Below are positions 1 to 8,221 of a DNA stretch of 41,093 nt, in pieces (position 1 is the stretch's first letter; each line of letters begins with the position of its first letter). Location: the NCBI RefSeq assembly GCF_023333595.1, contig NZ_JAIQZM010000047.1:1-41093 (forward strand). Direction: 5' to 3'. A program made the translations under genes and the position numbers. This DNA comes from Argonema galeatum A003/A1. GTDB lineage: Bacteria > Cyanobacteriota > Cyanobacteriia > Cyanobacteriales > Aerosakkonemataceae. The notes under the pieces were generated by a model. That model was given only the letters and a program-made list of their open reading frames with translations. It had not been told where the DNA came from and searched no databases.

Positions 1-24
1 TAAAGGTGCGTTACCTGTAACCCT

Positions 25-54
25 TGTAGAGACGTTGCATGCAACGTCTCTACA
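25..54. repeat. 30-bp perfect palindrome
   Basis: Two perfect 15-base half sites (TGTAGAGACGTTGCA and its complement) meet with no loop. It lies just past the end of hemA and could fold as a hairpin in the hemA transcript. Palindromes of this GTAGAGACGTTGCATGCAAC type are common dispersed intergenic repeats in cyanobacteria (from memory). No T-run follows on the hemA side, so I call it a repeat rather than a terminator. Confidence 0.8.
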
Positions 55-110
55 TTCTATGAAAGGAGATGTCTAATGAACAATGAACAATGACCAATGA
101 CCAGTGACTA

Positions 111-1412
111 TTAGCTATATTGCTCTTTCGATTGAGTTTCTGGATTTAGGTTGAACAGCGTTTGCAGAGTCTGCATTGCTTTGCGTCTCGCTTCAATATC
201 CTGCTGCGCTCGCAGTTGTACCATCGGATCGTGCAGAATTTTATTGACAATCCCCCGCGTGAGGGCTTCAATAACTTCTTGATGTTTTTCGGCAAATTCA
301 GTACCGAGCCGAGACAAAGCTTTTTCCAACTCTTGGGCGCGGATTGTTTCCATTTTATCCCGCAGACAGCTGATGGTAGAAACAGTTTCCAAACTGCGCC
401 ACCACAGATCGAAAGCTTCTACCTCTTCATCCAAAAGCACCTCAGCTTCCTTCGCCATCTGTCGCCGACTTTCCTGATTCTGCGCCACTACAGCTTTCAA
501 ATCATCGACATTGAAAGCTTGAACATTAGCCAGATCGTTCGCATCGGCATCAACGTTGCGCGGAACGGAAATATCAAATAACATCAAAGACCGATTTGGT
601 GACAAAACTGGTTCCAGTTTTGCCCGATTAAGTAGCGGTTCAGTGGCAGAAGTACTGGTAAAAACTATATCCGACGCTGCGATTACCTGCATCATTTCGG
701 AAAGCGGGTAAAGTTGCAGCTGCACTTCATCAGCGAACTTACTTGCCAACTCTTCAGATCGTTGCATAGAGCGATTCAAAATCGCTATTTCACTTGCGCC
801 TTTGGAGATCAGATGTTGCACCAGCAGCCGAGACATTTTGCCAGCACCCAGAATCCCTATTCGACAAGCTGCTATATTTGGCACTTTCATTTGCGCCAAC
901 TCCACAGCAGCGGAGCTGATGGAGACTGCACCAGTACCAATGCTGGTTTCGGTGCGGACTCGCTTACCAGCGGTGAGGGCTTGATTGAGGAGTCGGTTAA
1001 GGATGCGTCCGACGCCTTTGTACTGCTGACATATTTTGTGAGTATGTTTAACCTGAGCCAAAATTTGCCCTTCCCCAAGCACCAGACTATCCAAACCGGC
1101 GGCAACCCGCATCATGTGCATGACGGCATCTTCGTGCAGCAACATAAATAGGTGCTTACGCAGGTCAATCGGCGGCAATTTGCTGTAGTCGGAGAGGAAC
1201 TGGCGTACTTCTGAAATTCCCTGTTCGGTTTCGCTGGTAACTATGTAAATTTCCAGACGGTTACAGGTGCTGAGGATGGCAACTTCCTCGATATTGGGGT
1301 AACTGCAAAGTTGCGCGATCGCACTTTCCGTCTGCGCTTCTGGAATGCTCAGTTTTTCACGAATTTCAACAGGTGCTGTTTTGTGGCTAAGCCCTACTAC
1401 TGCAATATTCAT
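111..1412 (-). CDS. hemA: Glutamyl-tRNA reductase
   Basis: Reduces glutamyl-tRNA(Glu) to glutamate-1-semialdehyde with NADPH, the first committed step of C5-pathway tetrapyrrole synthesis (haem, chlorophyll, bilins), in the cytosol. The 433 residues match the usual family length. The N-terminus NIAVVGLSHKTAPVEIRE is the family signature, and the catalytic cysteine is C50 in STCNRLEIY. GLDSLVLGEGQILAQVK (about 106-122) is the second conserved block, followed by a Rossmann NADPH domain with GAGKMSRLL near 190. The C-terminal helical dimerisation region runs to the end. It ends in a repeat-rich spacer, and glpX lies upstream on the same strand behind about 130 bases of AT-rich repeats, so independent transcription is likely. 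Nothing is missing. Confidence 0.97.
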   Translation of the reverse strand: MNIAVVGLSHKTAPVEIREKLSIPEAQTESAIAQLCSYPNIEEVAILSTCNRLEIYIVTSETEQGISEVRQFLSDYSKLPPIDLRKHLFMLLHEDAVMHMMRVAAGLDSLVLGEGQILAQVKHTHKICQQYKGVGRILNRLLNQALTAGKRVRTETSIGTGAVSISSAAVELAQMKVPNIAACRIGILGAGKMSRLLVQHLISKGASEIAILNRSMQRSEELASKFADEVQLQLYPLSEMMQVIAASDIVFTSTSATEPLLNRAKLEPVLSPNRSLMLFDISVPRNVDADANDLANVQAFNVDDLKAVVAQNQESRRQMAKEAEVLLDEEVEAFDLWWRSLETVSTISCLRDKMETIRAQELEKALSRLGTEFAEKHQEVIEALTRGIVNKILHDPMVQLRAQQDIEARRKAMQTLQTLFNLNPETQSKEQYS

Positions 1413-1535
1413 TTGCTAATTGTTAATTGCTAATTGCTAATTGCTAATTTGGCATTGGAATCAGTTTGGGCATTGGGGTTAGTTTGGGCATAGTTTTTCT
1501 GAACTTGCCCATGCCCAATGCCCCATGCCCTGTTA
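1413..1535. repeat. Low-complexity short repeats between glpX and hemA
   Basis: The first third is tandem TAATTGC heptamers. The rest repeats GCATTGG and GCCCAATGCCC words in both orientations, so the two halves can pair. This is typical heptamer-type intergenic repeat material of filamentous cyanobacteria. It fills the whole hemA upstream region, so the hemA promoter and ribosome binding site must lie in or beside it. Confidence 0.6.
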
Positions 1536-1543
1536 CCTAATGA

Positions 1544-2581
1544 CTACCTCAATTGCAGACTCTTCGGCTCGTCAAACAGGTGGATCGTGTCAACAAAGCG
1601 AGCCGTCTTGGACTGAGTAGAAATGACCAAGCTATGAGTCCGGGCTCCTCCGTTGAAGAAGCGGACGCCTTCCATCAGCGTTCCAGGAGTGATACCGCTG
1701 GCTGCAAATAACACCGTATTGCCAGAAGCCAGTTCCTCAGCCTCATAAATCTTGTCGGGGTCGTTGATACCCATTTCTTTGAGACGAGCGAGGTTGCCTT
1801 CTTTACTTTCACCGATCAGGCCAGTTTTCACAACCTCTGGATCGTAAATCAATTGACCTTGGAAGTGTCCTCCCAAACAGCGCATGGCGGCGGCTGAGAT
1901 GACGCCTTCTGGTGCTGCGCCAATGCCCATCAGCGCGTGAATGTTCGTACCCGAAAAGGCACAGGAGATGGCGGCTGAAACGTCACCATCGCTAATCAGG
2001 CGCACTCTTGCCCCGGCTTGGCGAATTTCCTGAATTAGTTCTTTGTGACGGGGACGATCCATTACCACCACTACCAATTCCTCAATAGAGCGGCTCAAGC
2101 ACTCGGCGAGAACCTTGAGGTTGTGGGTGGCGGATTTGCTAATATCGACGTGGCCCCGCGCTGCTGGGGGAGCAGCTAGCTTCTTCATGTAGAAGTCAGG
2201 CGCGGCAAACAAACCGCCTTTTTCGGAAATTGCCAGCACCGCCATTGAGCCATTTTGACCGTAAGCAACTAGGTTAGTGCCTTCGCAAGGGTCAACAGCA
2301 ATGTCAATTTCTACCAGTTCGTCTGGGTTGCAAAAGGCTTTGGCATCCTCACGGGTACAGATACCAACTTCTTCACCGATAAAGAGCATGGGGGCTTCAT
2401 CGCGTTCGCCTTCGCCGATCACGATGCGACCTCTCATGTGAATATTGTTCATCCGCTCCCGCATGGCTTCTACCGCCACGCGGTCAGCCTCGTTTTTATC
2501 GCCTTTACCCATCAAACGGGAAGATGCGATCGCTGCTTGCTCAACTACCTCTATAATCTCTAAACTGAGTGTATTTTCCAC
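1544..2581 (-). CDS. glpX: Class II fructose-1,6-bisphosphatase / sedoheptulose-1,7-bisphosphatase
   Basis: Dephosphorylates fructose-1,6-bisphosphate and, in cyanobacteria, sedoheptulose-1,7-bisphosphate in the Calvin cycle. This class II (GlpX-type) enzyme is the essential photosynthetic form. The 345 residues fit the family. The metal-binding block IDIAVDPCEGTN is near residues 92-103, GEGERDEAPML near 57-65, and GIGAAPEGVISAAA near 220 forms part of the sugar-phosphate site. The ATG start gives the standard MENTLSLEIIEVVEQAA N-terminus. The upstream side is occupied by a decayed Uma2 gene on the other strand. Confidence 0.96.
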   Translation of the reverse strand: MENTLSLEIIEVVEQAAIASSRLMGKGDKNEADRVAVEAMRERMNNIHMRGRIVIGEGERDEAPMLFIGEEVGICTREDAKAFCNPDELVEIDIAVDPCEGTNLVAYGQNGSMAVLAISEKGGLFAAPDFYMKKLAAPPAARGHVDISKSATHNLKVLAECLSRSIEELVVVVMDRPRHKELIQEIRQAGARVRLISDGDVSAAISCAFSGTNIHALMGIGAAPEGVISAAAMRCLGGHFQGQLIYDPEVVKTGLIGESKEGNLARLKEMGINDPDKIYEAEELASGNTVLFAASGITPGTLMEGVRFFNGGARTHSLVISTQSKTARFVDTIHLFDEPKSLQLR

Positions 2582-2757
2582 GGGGTGCGTCCTTCCAAAC
2601 TGCTTGATTTTGCTAGGTTTCGTCTGGCTCTAACAGTTTTCAAGTCTATCAGAGTAGGGATCGCTGTGCAGAGGTGTCGGGGTTCAAGCCGTGTTAAGTT
2701 TTGCTGCTGGTGTTTGTGGCCCGATCGGATTTGGCACAAAAGAAGTTTCACCTTGTT

Positions 2758-3023
2758 ATCCTCGATCCTAATATCCTGGTATCCCGTGGAAGGAAATAAT
2801 ACTATTCGCCCAGCACCTGATGTGATGGTGGTGTTTGCCAGACCAAAAGGCGAATCTCCTTCAAAGACGCTTTGCGATCGCGGTTCTTACCAACAATGGC
2901 GAGAAAATAATATTCCGCCTCAAGTTGTTTTTATTAGATCGACAACGGCAATTAGCCGCACAACAAGCCGAACGACTAGCCCAAAGATTGCGATCGATCG
3001 GCATAAATCCCGATGAACTTTAA
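2758..3023 (+). pseudogene. Uma2/DUF820-family protein, decayed remnant
   Basis: Pieces of a Uma2-family protein (PD-(D/E)XK nuclease fold, abundant in cyanobacteria) lie in different frames. One frame has ILDPNILVSRGRK then a stop. The next frame has WYPVEGNNTIRPAPDVMVVF followed by RPKG and RGSYQQWRENNIPPQVVF, the typical core. After a frameshift a third piece reads LLDRQRQLAAQQAERLAQRL and ends GINPDEL, the usual coiled-coil tail. The middle third, including the region normally after EILSPGN, is deleted. The gene cannot make a working protein. It sits divergently from glpX. Confidence 0.8.
2852..2875 (+). repeat. 24-bp short dispersed repeat inserted in the Uma2 remnant
   Basis: The eight codons ESPSKTLC interrupt the normally continuous RPKG-DRGSY motif. 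The inserted DNA (TCTCCTTCAAAGACGC core, ending at a GCGATCGC site) resembles the short interspersed repeats seen in many filamentous cyanobacteria. It is exactly 24 bases, so it kept the reading frame when it entered. Identification as a known repeat family is from memory. Confidence 0.5.
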
Positions 3024-3068
3024 ATCTAGACTAAATACAGTTACTACACCATCATCAAGGAAACCAAA

Positions 3069-3383
3069 ATGCTCGACTTCCTCAACCCCATCCTGGGCCG
3101 CCATCCAGAGCAAATCAAAGCCAACGTAGAGATTTACACCTGGCAAACCTGTCCTTTCTGTATCCGCGCCAAAATGCTGCTCTGGTGGAAAGGCGTTAAA
3201 TACACCGAATACAAAATCGACGGCGACGAGGAAGCTAGAAACAAAATGGCCGATCGGGCCAACGGACGCCGTTCAGTCCCCCAAATTTTCATCAATAATC
3301 AGCACATCGGTGGATGCGACGATATCTATCAGCTGGATACACAAGGCAACTTAGACTCCTTGCTAACCCAACCTGCTGTGTAA
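3069..3383 (+). CDS. grxC: Glutaredoxin 3, dithiol type
   Basis: Small cytosolic thiol oxidoreductase using glutathione. It has 104 residues including a short N-terminal extension of about 20 residues. The active site is CPFC at 28-31. The cis-proline loop is SVPQIF near 79-84, and the glutathione-binding GGCDD motif is near 90-94. ATG at 3069 is preceded by AAGGAAACC, a reasonable ribosome binding site. It is followed at short distance by tadA in the same direction. The later gene at 6006 is the monothiol relative. Confidence 0.93.
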   Translation: MLDFLNPILGRHPEQIKANVEIYTWQTCPFCIRAKMLLWWKGVKYTEYKIDGDEEARNKMADRANGRRSVPQIFINNQHIGGCDDIYQLDTQGNLDSLLTQPAV

Positions 3384-3450
3384 TTAGTCCTTGCCTTGCG
3401 GACAAGAGTTTGTGAGCCATCTGACTTCAGTCTGAGGGCAATATTTACCT

Positions 3451-3930
3451 ATGCCAATTGATGACCCAGCCTATCTAATTCACCGAAAATGGATGAGTAG
3501 AGCTATTGAACTGGCACAAACCGCCGGTGACGCCGGAGAAGTGCCTGTAGGAGCCGTCATCGTTGACAGTCAGGGTAACTTAATAGCAGAAGGAGAAAAC
3601 CGCAAAGAGCGGGAGTTTGACCCCACAGCCCATGCGGAGATTTTGGCTATCCGGGCAGCTGGCAAAGCTCTGCAAGACTGGCATCTCGATCGATGCACCC
3701 TCTACGTTACCCTAGAGCCATGCCCCATGTGTGCGGGTGCGATCGTCCAAGCTAGGCTGCGTCTGTTAGTTTATGGAGCAGACGATCCCAAAACTGGCGC
3801 AATTCGTACCGTTGCCAATATTCCCGATAGCGCCTGCTCCAATCACCGCTTATCCGTACTCGGTGGGATCTTAGAATCTGCCTGTCGCCACCAGCTGCAA
3901 TCCTGGTTTGCACAAAAAAGGCAAAAGTGA
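3451..3930 (+). CDS. tadA: tRNA-adenosine(34) deaminase
   Basis: Converts adenosine 34 of tRNA-Arg(ACG) to inosine. It has 159 residues, the usual size. Zinc ligands and catalytic residues are clear: H61 and E63 in HAE, then C91 and C94 in PCPMC. The VPVGAVIV strand lies at 31-38. The start at 3451 gives the common N-terminus with the HRKWMSRAIELA helix. It could in principle be a related guanine or cytosine deaminase, but EVPVGAV, DPTAHAE and CAGAIVQARL are typical of TadA. Confidence 0.94.
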   Translation: MPIDDPAYLIHRKWMSRAIELAQTAGDAGEVPVGAVIVDSQGNLIAEGENRKEREFDPTAHAEILAIRAAGKALQDWHLDRCTLYVTLEPCPMCAGAIVQARLRLLVYGADDPKTGAIRTVANIPDSACSNHRLSVLGGILESACRHQLQSWFAQKRQK

Positions 3931-4107
3931 AAAGACAAAAAGCCTTTATGTTACTTTTTACCGTTCCACAGATTTTGCCTGGGAACACGCTCATGTATTT
4001 TTCGGACTAATGACACCCGTAGAACTGTCCCTTTAATAGAAGACAACTCGCCACAGAAAATTTACGGTGGAATTGAAGATGCTTCGATGTAGTTACTAAC
4101 CTTCCCT

Positions 4108-4821
4108 ATGACGATCCCGCTCGACTCTTCTGCACAAACCCTTGCAACTTCAACACCGGCAAAGGTAACTACTATTACCTCTCGCGTTGCGCCTTGGTTC
4201 AGTCAGTTGGCTTATCCCTTGGGGCGTCGTATTATTTTACCGTTTTACTTCGGTGAGATTTCGGTGACGGGTCGGGAACATTTACCCACAGAAGGGCCAG
4301 TTATCCTAGCGCCCACCCATCGCTCTCGCTGGGATTCCTTTATGGTGCCCTATGCAGCGGGTCGGGATATTACCGGGCGGGATCTGCGGTTTATGGTTTC
4401 GGCTAATGAAATGACAGGACTCCAAGGCTGGTTTGTCCGCCGCTTCGGAGGTTTCGCGGTTGACACCGAGCATCCGGGAATCGGCAGTTTGCGGCATGGA
4501 GTTGAGCTACTGCAAAATGGGGAAACCCTGGTTTTGTTTCCAGAAGGCAACATCTTTTTTGATAACCAAATCCACCCGCTTAAACCTGGATTGGCGCGTA
4601 TAGCCCTACAAGCAGAAGCGAGCAAATCTGGCTTGGGGATAAAAATTGTCCCCATAAGCATTAAATACAGCAAATCCATACCCCACAGAGGCTGCGATAT
4701 TAAAATCAGCATCGGTTCTGCTTTTAATGTGGCCGATTACCGCACCGAAACCGTGAAAAAAGCGGCACAACGTTTGACTGCGGATCTGGAAACTGCTCTT
4801 CGGATGCTGCACGAGAGCTAG
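4108..4821 (+). CDS. plsC: 1-acyl-sn-glycerol-3-phosphate acyltransferase family (PlsC-like)
   Basis: Predicted to acylate lysophosphatidate to phosphatidate at the membrane surface. It has 237 residues. The acyltransferase HX4D motif is H71-R-S-R-W-D76. The LVLFPEGN block (FPEG at 144-147) carries the substrate-binding glutamate. The IVPISIKY strand follows near 190. No strong transmembrane helix is obvious, but LGRRIILPFYFGE near 38-50 may be a membrane-dipping segment. The family assignment is firm; the exact acyl acceptor is inferred, since cyanobacteria often encode more than one PlsC relative. Confidence 0.85.
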   Translation: MTIPLDSSAQTLATSTPAKVTTITSRVAPWFSQLAYPLGRRIILPFYFGEISVTGREHLPTEGPVILAPTHRSRWDSFMVPYAAGRDITGRDLRFMVSANEMTGLQGWFVRRFGGFAVDTEHPGIGSLRHGVELLQNGETLVLFPEGNIFFDNQIHPLKPGLARIALQAEASKSGLGIKIVPISIKYSKSIPHRGCDIKISIGSAFNVADYRTETVKKAAQRLTADLETALRMLHES

Positions 4822-4937
4822 CATAAAAACTGTGTTTAAATTAGTTGTGTCAGATACCGACCCACTTTTGCCTGGGAATGGTAATATACTCCGAAGTAAA
4901 TATTTATCCTGTTTGTGCTAAGACGCAAACCTAGTTC

Positions 4938-5558
4938 ATGGTAGTTTCTGGATCTGTTCGCTTACTCCACGTCAACGGCTTCACTTTCCTGTCTCTCCTG
5001 GCAGCTTTGACTGTGTTTGCACCATTCCTCGTCCAAGCACAGGAATCTTCTCCGCCAGCTGCTCCCAATCAAGTCCAGCCTTTGGAAGGGACAGACACGA
5101 ACGAGCTGCGTCCCCTAACTCAGGATAATAGTTTACTTAGCCTCCAAGGCGGGCAGCGTCTCATGTCTGAAGCCAGTAGCGCCGTTTCGGCTCAAAACTA
5201 TGCTTTGGCTATGAAGAAACTCCAGGACGCTCGTCAAGTTTTCAATCAGTTGTCTAACTTCTATCAAGAGTTAGCTGGCAGTTTCTCAGGGATCGACAAC
5301 CGCATCTCTGATACCCAACGGCGCAAGGCAGTAGAAACGGCGCAAATGCGGGATGAGGCAACCTATCAGCTGGCACTGGTACACCGGGCGCAAAATCAGC
5401 CTGAATTGGCTGTGCCATTGCTGGTTCAGATTATTCGCTCTCAAAACCCGACTCGCGATTTGGGGAAAAAAGCCTATCAGCAGTTATTTGAATTGGGGTT
5501 TGTGGATTCGCCTTACCCCAGAACTGGCAATAACTCGCCGTCTTCTTCGGCTCAATAG
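4938..5558 (+). CDS. Exported protein of unknown function
   Basis: A 206-residue protein with an N-terminal signal peptide: hydrophobic stretch FTFLSLLAALTVFAPFL at about 15-31 followed by VQAQ, a likely signal peptidase I site near residue 35. The mature part starts with a Pro/Gln-rich linker. It then forms helix pairs (LMSEASSAVSAQNYALAMKK and QLALVHRAQNQPELAVPLLV) that look like degenerate TPR-type repeats. No catalytic motif is visible. It sits between plsC and bolA in the same orientation, so a periplasmic or thylakoid-lumen scaffold role is only a guess. Confidence 0.75.
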   Translation: MVVSGSVRLLHVNGFTFLSLLAALTVFAPFLVQAQESSPPAAPNQVQPLEGTDTNELRPLTQDNSLLSLQGGQRLMSEASSAVSAQNYALAMKKLQDARQVFNQLSNFYQELAGSFSGIDNRISDTQRRKAVETAQMRDEATYQLALVHRAQNQPELAVPLLVQIIRSQNPTRDLGKKAYQQLFELGFVDSPYPRTGNNSPSSSAQ

Positions 5559-5610
5559 TTAAACTAGATTTAAAACAAAGAGCGAACCGTTTTTAAGCGA
5601 GAGGAATGGA

Positions 5611-5850
5611 ATGATTAGTCCCGATCGGGTTGAAGCTATGATTAAGGAGGAATTGCCTGATGCGCTGGTTCAGGTTCAAGACTTGACCGGCGGCGGCGAT
5701 CACTATCAAGTGACGGTGGTTTCTTCTTTGTTTGAAGGCAAGGGGCTTGTTCAACAGCACCAGATGGTTTACGGTGCGCTGCGACAAGCGATGTCTTCAG
5801 AAGCTATCCACGCTCTGGCTCTGAAAACCTCGACTCCCCAGGCTCAGTAA
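5611..5850 (+). CDS. bolA: BolA family protein
   Basis: A 79-residue small BolA-type protein. The signature is the GGGDHYQVTVVSSLFEGKGL region (residues 27-46) followed by VQQHQMVYGAL, equivalent to the family's FxGKxxVxRHRxVY motif. BolA proteins bind monothiol CGFS glutaredoxins with a bridging [2Fe-2S] cluster and act in iron regulation or cluster delivery. Here the CGFS glutaredoxin is the next gene, 155 bases downstream in the same direction, which supports that role. The start follows GAGAGGAATGGA, a fair ribosome binding site. Confidence 0.92.
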   Translation: MISPDRVEAMIKEELPDALVQVQDLTGGGDHYQVTVVSSLFEGKGLVQQHQMVYGALRQAMSSEAIHALALKTSTPQAQ

Positions 5851-6005
5851 GCCCCCGATTAGTTTGCTTGAAGCGGAATAACGCTCGATTAACTACCAAG
5901 CGTAGGGTGACCTTAGTATTTTCTAACCCACAATTGCGCTAAAAAAATACTGGACAACAAAGCGATCGCGCTTACGCTCACTTTACACGAAGGCAGTGAA
6001 GAATT

Positions 6006-6329
6006 ATGACACCGGAACTCAAAGAAAGAATTGACAATTTGGTAAAGCAGAACAAAATTTTAGTGTTCATGAAGGGCAACAAGCTCATGCCACAGTGTGG
6101 TTTCTCCAACAATGTGGTGCAGATTCTCAATACATTGGGTGTTCCCTACGAAACTTTTGATGTCTTACAAGATCAGGAAATTCGTCAGGGAATTAAAGAG
6201 TATGCCAATTGGCCGACTATTCCCCAGGTTTACATTGATGGTGAGTTGCTCGGCGGCTCTGACATTATGATCGAGCTGTATCAAAAGGGTGAGTTACAGC
6301 AAAAGGTAGAAGTTGCGTTAGCATCCTAG
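6006..6329 (+). CDS. grxD: Monothiol glutaredoxin, CGFS type (Grx4 family)
   Basis: A 107-residue [2Fe-2S]-carrying glutaredoxin that transfers clusters and senses iron together with BolA. The CGFS active site is at C31-S34 inside NKLMPQCGFSNNVVQIL. The cis-proline motif WPTIPQVYIDGE and the GGSDI glutathione site follow. It has the full length of single-domain family members. Homologues in Synechocystis (Grx3/Ssr2061-Slr1846 group) are well studied. Cotranscription with bolA is plausible but the 155-base gap could hold its own promoter. Confidence 0.95.
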   Translation: MTPELKERIDNLVKQNKILVFMKGNKLMPQCGFSNNVVQILNTLGVPYETFDVLQDQEIRQGIKEYANWPTIPQVYIDGELLGGSDIMIELYQKGELQQKVEVALAS

Positions 6330-6480
6330 AGCAAAAGCCCTTCCGTTATCTTGGAGGTAGGGGCGAAGCATTTCCCAATCAAAATCATTGATTTTTCCTT
6401 GATGCGCTCTTGGGATATGCTATCTCCCCAAATACTAATAATTGGCTCTTCCTTATTTACTATGCTATTTGAGCGCTTGT

Positions 6481-6512
6481 GCAGGGGAGCAGGGGAGCAG
6501 GGGAGCAGGGGA
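6481..6512. repeat. 8-bp tandem repeat (GCAGGGGA x4)
   Basis: Four head-to-tail copies of GCAGGGGA. The same kind of octamer (GCAGAGGG/A) recurs at 22564 inside a gene and at the right edge of the window, so it is a dispersed simple-repeat family. Confidence 0.85.
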
Positions 6513-6568
6513 ATAAAAATGTTATTTTTTTGAACAAAAGCATTACAACTCCGAAAGAGCCCCATTTC

Positions 6569-6641
6569 TTTGTAGGTTGGGCTTTGGTGAAGCGAAACAG
6601 AACAAATGCGTTGGGTTTCGTACCTCAACCCAACCTACAAA
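6569..6641. repeat. MITE-like inverted repeat, 73 bases
   Basis: Perfect 13-base terminal inverted repeats (TTTGTAGGTTGGG and its complement) surround an interior that itself contains GTTGGGTTTCGT and AAGCGAAACAG words able to pair. Elements of this GTAGGTTGGG type are widespread non-coding repeats in cyanobacteria (from memory). No transposase is present. Confidence 0.75.
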
Positions 6642-6832
6642 GCTCAGCACTAAAGCCGAAGCACTCAGCACTTTGCTATAAATGAAATTTTCACAAAAAT
6701 GAATAAAAAAAGATAAACACTGTAACAGACAACTAAGAATTTGGTACCTGTAGACCGTTTAAGAGTATTATCCACAGGCAACACTTGAAAACTTTTTTCG
6801 GATAACCTAGCGATGCCAATACTAAAAAAGCA

Positions 6833-7081
6833 TCAGTAGTAGTCGGATTGCGGTTGAGTCTGTGGAATTTCAAAGTTCGATCGATCGTATATGTAACGAG
6901 TTGCTTCCTCCTCTAAGCGATGGATGCGGTATGCTTCAATTGCGTTGGTATGCCGCAGTGCAGCTAAATAGCCGTCCAAATATAACCGCAAACTATCGTA
7001 TCTATAGCCGCGATGCCACATCTCGACCAGGGCGTCGGTAAGTTTTTGGTAGTGGCGGATAGTTTCAGTGTCCTGAAGCAT
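6833..7081 (-). CDS. Conserved cyanobacterial protein, DUF6761-like
   Basis: An 82-residue soluble protein, strongly helical and acidic-basic mixed (KLTDALVEMWHRGYRYDSLR, HRLEEEATRYIYDRSNFE). I recognise it as a small protein conserved across cyanobacteria, probably the DUF6761 family, with no known function. No membrane helix, cysteine cluster or nucleic acid motif is visible. The ATG at 7081 gives the usual MLQDTETIRHYQKLTDAL start. The 390 bases upstream are gene-free, so it likely has its own promoter there. Confidence 0.8.
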   Translation of the reverse strand: MLQDTETIRHYQKLTDALVEMWHRGYRYDSLRLYLDGYLAALRHTNAIEAYRIHRLEEEATRYIYDRSNFEIPQTQPQSDYY

Positions 7082-7473
7082 GATAGTGTCTTCAATTTGT
7101 CTGGTGTCTACTTAAGTTTACGCCTGTCGGCAAAAGCTTTTTTGATTGTGGCTTTGTCGGCTGGGGCGCTAGCGCAGCTTTGACTTCATCTACACGACCT
7201 ACAATTAGATTGTGAGGTGTGCGATCGCTACGTTACCTTTATTTTAGCGATATCCCGGCGAAGTCCTTACCTCTGTAGCTGGATCAACTGGCTTATTCGG
7301 AGGTAAAAAGGACAGACGATCGGGCCTGGGAGTGCCCAGAGGAACAAGCGTGTATCCACAATGGAATGGTAAGCAATAAAAATACAGTCCAGTCCAGGGT
7401 AGCGATCGTTACAAATTAGTCAAAACGGCTCTGTTAACGTGAGATTTAATAAGGGCAAGGAAAGCAAGCCTCC
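7082..7473. other. Gene-free spacer with a possible stem-loop, 392 bases
   Basis: Divergent promoter region between the DUF6761-like gene and the response regulator. A stem can form from GTCCTTACCTC at 7263-7273 and GAGGTAAAAAGGAC at 7300-7313 with a 3-base bulge. A small CTGGG/CCCAG hairpin follows at 7326-7339. I match it to no known RNA family. Confidence 0.4.
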
Positions 7474-8220
7474 GTGGAATCAGTTGGAATTCAAATTATT
7501 GAGGGAAATCCGCATCTGCGATCGCTGCTAGGTTGGCACTTGCAGCAGGCAGGATACCGGGTTTATCAAGCCGCTAGCCTCTATCAGGCGAGGGAAGTTT
7601 TCGATCTGCGCCAACCTACACTCGTAATCATCGATTCGGAAATTCCCGATGGGGATGCTGCCGAGTTTTGCGGGTGGCTGCTACGGCAGCAACAGCCGTA
7701 TATTATGATGCTCTCGGCTCATAACACTGAAGCGGATATCGTCGCTGGGTTAAAAGCTGGGGCAGATGATTACCTGACGAAGCCTTTTGGTATGCAAGAG
7801 TTCTTGGCGCGAGTTGAAGCGCTGGTGCGACGCAACCGAATGGCAATTCCACCCGCTTACCTGGATTATGGGGATCTGAAAATTGATTTGGTGCAACGCC
7901 GCGTCCGCTTTAAAGAAGATTCGATCGATCTGACGCCGCAAGAGTTCAGTTTGCTCTATGTCTTGGCTCAAGCTGGCGGACAGCCGCTGAGCCGTTCGGA
8001 ACTGTTACATAGAGCTTGGCCCGATGAGATCGATAACCCCCGCACTATAGACACTCACGTTCTCTCGCTGCGTAAAAAACTCGAAATTGACCCGCGCCAA
8101 CCCAGCTTAATTCAAACAGTTCGCAATGTGGGCTATCGCTTTAATCCTGAGTTTCTTAGAGGGTACGGATCTGAGTTAGATGAAACCCCCCTTCCCCAAA
8201 AACATCATAATTATGGGTAG
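7474..8220 (+). CDS. OmpR/PhoB-type response regulator with atypical receiver
   Basis: A 248-residue two-domain regulator: a receiver at about 6-118 and an OmpR winged helix at about 130-230. The phosphoacceptor is D54 (LVIIDSEIPDG), the switch serine S81 and the conserved lysine K103 (LTKPFG). The usual acidic pair near the N-terminus is replaced by E10-G11 in IIEGNPHLR, so Mg2+ binding may be weak. The DNA-binding domain is intact: DLTPQEFSLLYVLAQ, TIDTHVLSLRKKLE and IQTVRNVGYRF. It starts with GTG. No histidine kinase is adjacent, so it is an orphan. It could be one of the stress regulators of cyanobacteria, but I cannot name it safely. Confidence 0.9.
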   Translation: MESVGIQIIEGNPHLRSLLGWHLQQAGYRVYQAASLYQAREVFDLRQPTLVIIDSEIPDGDAAEFCGWLLRQQQPYIMMLSAHNTEADIVAGLKAGADDYLTKPFGMQEFLARVEALVRRNRMAIPPAYLDYGDLKIDLVQRRVRFKEDSIDLTPQEFSLLYVLAQAGGQPLSRSELLHRAWPDEIDNPRTIDTHVLSLRKKLEIDPRQPSLIQTVRNVGYRFNPEFLRGYGSELDETPLPQKHHNYG

Positions 8221-8221
8221 A

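Larger units (their letters stand above)
6330..6832. other. Gene-free spacer, 503 bases
   Basis: No convincing gene. It holds an octamer repeat, a MITE-like inverted repeat and AT-rich sequence. A 100-codon open frame on the minus strand runs through both repeats and is judged spurious. Confidence 0.6.

Noticed and set aside
6326..6628. 100-codon minus-strand frame
   Set aside because: It overlaps the grxD stop, an octamer array and a MITE; the peptide is repeat-derived.
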